Both the position numbers and the translations under genes were made by a program. A DNA stretch of 64,000 nt from Petunia secreta. Lineage: Eukaryota; Streptophyta; Magnoliopsida; Solanales; Solanaceae. This document shows positions 60,901 through 64,000 of this stretch, piece by piece. The notes under the pieces are model-generated. The model was not told the DNA's origin. It made no database searches and worked only from the letters and a program-made list of their open reading frames with translations. The first letter of the stretch is position 1. Each line of letters starts with the position of its first letter. The DNA lies in the NCBI GenBank assembly GCA_029990175.1, contig JARKIP010000011.1, positions 21,736,001 to 21,800,000 of the forward strand, read 5' to 3'.

Positions 60901-63764
60901 TCCCATATGGTGGTGTTAGTGATGATAAAATGGACCTTAGGCCTAACTCGACCCTAAAAGTTAGCTAATGAGGCGAGGATTGTCCAAAACCATATAATGA
61001 GACAACAAAGAGGTGTGGGACTCTTAAAATCCCCTCCCTGAAAGCCCATGACTGGATATCTAGCCCATGACTGGACATCTAGAGCAACATAATACAGAGA
61101 CCCAACATCAGGTAAACCAAGAACAGAAATGTGTATGGGTCTGATGCGAAAAAATTGAAGAAACTTCTCGTTGACTTTATTAATAATGTACAAGAGGTGC
61201 TTGCTGAATAGGAGTCATAGGCTAATCTCAATATGGTAGGTAAACATTTTCAATGAATAAGGTAAGTAAACATTCTATAACTTATTGGAGAATATCTTAT
61301 GTATCCTATAAAAGTATTCCACAAAATTTTCCTTATTCAAGATTTCAAGTACTATGAATCTAGAAATGTATGAATCTGGATACACATTCTCTTAATAATC
61401 TAATAAGTCAATGAGAATTTTTTTTTTTTTCACTTAGTAATAGAAGTAAGAACCTCTAAGATCTTGGTAGAGACTCAATAGCAGACACTTCTGCCAAAGT
61501 GTGCTGCCTGCTTGAATGTTTTCTTCTTTCTTCTCTTTTTCTCTTTCTGGGCTGGTTGCCTGTAGTGAATGTGACATTGAATAATTGTGATGAAGGTGTA
61601 GCATAGACTAAAAGCATCAAATGCTGTAGCTATAAGGGTGAAAGCTCTTGTCTTGCTAAATGTTTATGTTGGAAAAATTGAAAATTGTGGTTCAACAACA
61701 TAAGTAGTGAAATCTAATTGAATGACATTCTATTTTTAGTAACAAAAGATTTCAATTAATACGTAGAAGTTTTTTGCTTTGCTCATTTTACGCATCACCA
61801 GTCAGATGAATAAATTATTGAGCATTAAAAGATGTATATTCTCGTGTGACTGTCACATGCTTGTGAATTATTTATGCAATCTATACATGTTGTAAGGTAA
61901 GGAGTTTCTCCAAATCAGAACTAAATTATAAACTTATGCAACTTGATCATTTTGTAGTTGTGTGGTGGAAAATCTTCAGAGGGTGTATTTGTTGGAGCAT
62001 TTCTCTCAATGTCTTCTACAGCAGTGGTAAGCTTCATAAGTTCATATCAAGTCTGCATTTCCTTTAGGGTATTATGGACTTTTGAGGCTCTGATGGTAAC
62101 TGACGCATTTTCTTTGCCATAGGTGTTGAAGTTTTTGATGGAAAAGAATAGTACAAATACACTTCATGGCCAGGTTACAATTGGCACTCTTATTTTGCAG
62201 GTGCTTGGTCCTCCGATTCATCTTCTGCACCTCCTTCTTTCTTTACCGTTTGCAAAAAGTAACCAGACTCACGGATTGAGACCTCTTTGATTTATTTAGC
62301 TCTTGATTGGCTGTTATATACTAGAAGTTTTAGTTGAAAAGAAGTCTAAATGGCACGTGGCCAATTCAAAGGTCACAGAAATAAAATAGTCACTATTTTC
62401 ATCTTAACAAGAATAACACTTTCTAAAATCTAAACACCAAGTGGAGCCTGGTGAAGCTATTTATATCACATGCATTAGATATCGCCACATAAGAATAGAC
62501 ATAGTTAAGTTCATACTCTTCCTTGCGTCAAAAGAACAGGACTGTGGGGTCTAAAGTCCATATACTTTCTTATCTTTCAGGATTGTGCAGTGGGCTTGCT
62601 GTTTGCTCTGCTTCCAATCTTGGGAGGCACTTCCAATGTTCTGCAAGGGTTAATATCCATGACAAAGTCGTAAGTTTGCATACCTGACTTCTTGAACTGC
62701 TTTCTGTTCCCTATGTACATGCTTTGTCGCAGGTCGGCTTTATTTGTAAGGCCTAGTTGTTATTGTTTGCTTTACTTAGCTTTAGAATATTCTTTATGGA
62801 AGGAAAAGAGTGTCCCGAAAGATAATTTAGACTCTGTTTCATGAGGCTTAAGGTAGGCTTTTATTATGTAACTGTGTTTAAGCTGATAAATTATGCAACC
62901 CACTTTTCAGTAAACGATTTTATCATTTAATCCCGTCTTCCGGGACAACTGATCAATTGACTAATTCAAATATTGTGCTGAGAATTAAAAATTGCCCTGA
63001 TGAGAGCAATGCTTTTGTAATTTTGTGTATTTAACACTTAAGTTTGTAACTTGGTTTCCCCTTTTTTGGTCATACCCTTATGCTAAGTGACAATGCTTTG
63101 AGACTGTTAGTTGTGTATTATTAAGCATTTGGGGTTGGGGGGAGGGGGGTTCTAAAATACGACTTACTTATTAATTGGTCCACGTAAAGAGGACTAATTT
63201 TGGTATTCTTATAAAGGAGAAATTTACGTTTAACGCAATGAGTTAAAAAAAAAAAAACTATTCTGCTGCTAAAATTTACATTCCCTTTTGGAATGATTGC
63301 AATACAGCAGAAATGTGATTTTCCATGTACCTGTGTTCTTTATGATATTGTAAATTGTAAAAGACGCCAAAGTAACTCCTTCGGTGCTGTATGATGGTGG
63401 TTGATTCTATACCTAGTTGACATGTGCTGTACTTACTACCTATGTTGGTGTATTACATCATGTACACTAAAGTTACTACTGATATTGGTGTAGCACTGTA
63501 CTGTCTGTCTTCAGCCTTCATTACTCAAATTCTAGGAAGTGGAAGGGGGGAAAAGTAAGCATGTATTGCTGGAATTTGGTTCTTCGAATGTTTGAAACTT
63601 TTCTTGATGTTAATTTTGCACCAATCCTACTTATTTGTTGCATTATACTGATTCGTCTATCAGCCAGGTTGGTTGTGTTGCTCTCATTTTTGGCTATTTT
63701 GTCAATATTATCACGGACATGTGTTCCATGGTTCCTGAAGCTGATGATAAGCTTATCATCACAG
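57919..63764 (+). CDS. KEA: K+ efflux antiporter, KEA4/5/6 clade (5' part, 13 exons in window)
   Basis: Exons: 57919-58144, 58472-58515, 59075-59136, 59231-59309, 59480-59541, 59618-59693, 59841-59915, 60107-60178, 60274-60357, 61958-62026, 62123-62200, 62581-62669, 63668-63764. All introns are GT-AG and the phases join without a stop, giving 371 codons. The remaining 200 or so residues lie beyond 64000. The start is a signal peptide (MRSAINVVLLFVTALAAVAF), followed by a luminal acidic linker (SFADMIDRALEKEF) and the LIDRKDNVFIISN segment typical of this clade. Membrane helices of the CPA2 exchanger domain begin at exon 6 (LISDLVVVIVS), with GYLLAGSIVGPGG, AQFGVIFLLFALGLEF, SMSSTAVVLKF and ILQDCAVGLLFALLP, whose QD pair is the conserved ion site. 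Family members exchange K+ for H+ in Golgi and endosomal membranes. The copy looks intact. Which of KEA4, 5 or 6 it is cannot be told here. Confidence 0.93.
60358..61957 (+). other. long KEA intron 9 with a repeat-like insert
   Basis: 1.6 kb, far longer than the other KEA introns before it. The part at about 60900-61200 has the look of retroelement LTR text (GTGTGGGACTC, a duplicated CCCATGACTGGA) but no definable ends. Confidence 0.4.
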
Positions 63765-64000
63765 GTATGAACTTCCTACTGAAAAAGTCCATTTGTTAGA
63801 TAATAGCCCTTTCTGAGATCTGAGGGGAGGAATTAGAGCCTAGAGGGACTGATTTTTAATTCATGAAACACACTTAACACCTATTTGTAGGTGTGATAGA
63901 TGTAGAGAATCAAGTATGAATATACTCTAGGAATACATAAGTGCATTTATTGCATGATTGACCTATTTATTTGGTTGGTTTGCCAACCTTGGATTTCCAC
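63765..64000 (+). other. KEA intron 13, runs off the window
   Basis: Starts at the donor GTATGAAC. No further exon is seen before the window ends. Confidence 0.7.

Overview
This is a stretch of plant nuclear DNA. It is AT-rich and has GT-AG spliced genes with TATA boxes, nested LTR retrotransposons, a Mutator-like element, MITEs and LINE debris. The retroelement types and the F-box family suggest a eudicot, most likely Solanaceae; that placement is inference from family resemblance. No tRNA, rRNA or CRISPR was recognised.

Left part (1-25.8 kb). Small genes and degenerating duplicates sit among transposon remains. Two short genes (837-1142 and 5118-5327) encode coiled-coil proteins with a shared TPPNSP tail; a third small spliced gene lies at 15477-15822 (-). 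Three members of one F-box family follow: a two-exon gene at 6915-7674 (-), a two-exon copy at 18173-19048 (+), and a badly decayed tandem neighbour at about 19425-20012 (+). The first two are each broken by one missing base at nearly the same place. Between them lie the 3' half of a Tekay-type Ty3/gypsy element (8836-14062, minus), two solo LTRs in opposite orientation, and a LINE remnant. Two inverted copies of a palindrome-rich element flank a hAT-type MITE that has a perfect 8-bp target duplication.

Centre (about 25.85-57.45 kb). I read this as one large Mutator-like element (MULE) of about 10.5 kb, swollen to about 31.6 kb by two later insertions. It carries a transposase gene on the plus strand and, facing it, a DUF1985/Ulp1-protease gene on the minus strand. 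This is the arrangement of the Ulp1-carrying (Kaonashi-type) MULEs. Both genes have a noncoding first exon and a 5' leader intron. A palindromic minisatellite built on TGTGTACACA fills the introns and the spacer between the genes but not the exons. Insertion 1 (26521-38849) is a 12.3-kb non-autonomous Ogre/Tat-type retrotransposon in the transposase leader intron. Its LTRs look identical except for two simple-sequence tracts, and it has a GTGTA target duplication, so it is very young. It has no gag-pol and carries three tandem-repeat arrays. Insertion 2 (42978-51700) is an 8.7-kb gypsy element with a TAGAT target duplication, a tRNA-Met primer site and only a decayed gag. It lies in the spacer, inside the second copy of a 650-bp tandem duplication. 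Both MULE genes are broken, by a TAG codon in the transposase and a one-base insertion in DUF1985.

Right part (57.5-64 kb). Here begins a conserved single-copy-type host gene, a K+ efflux antiporter of the KEA4/5/6 clade. Thirteen exons (371 codons) are in the window and the 3' end lies beyond it. It is the only clearly intact conserved host gene seen.

All alignments were done by eye; splice sites were placed by reading frame, GT/AG signals and family continuity.
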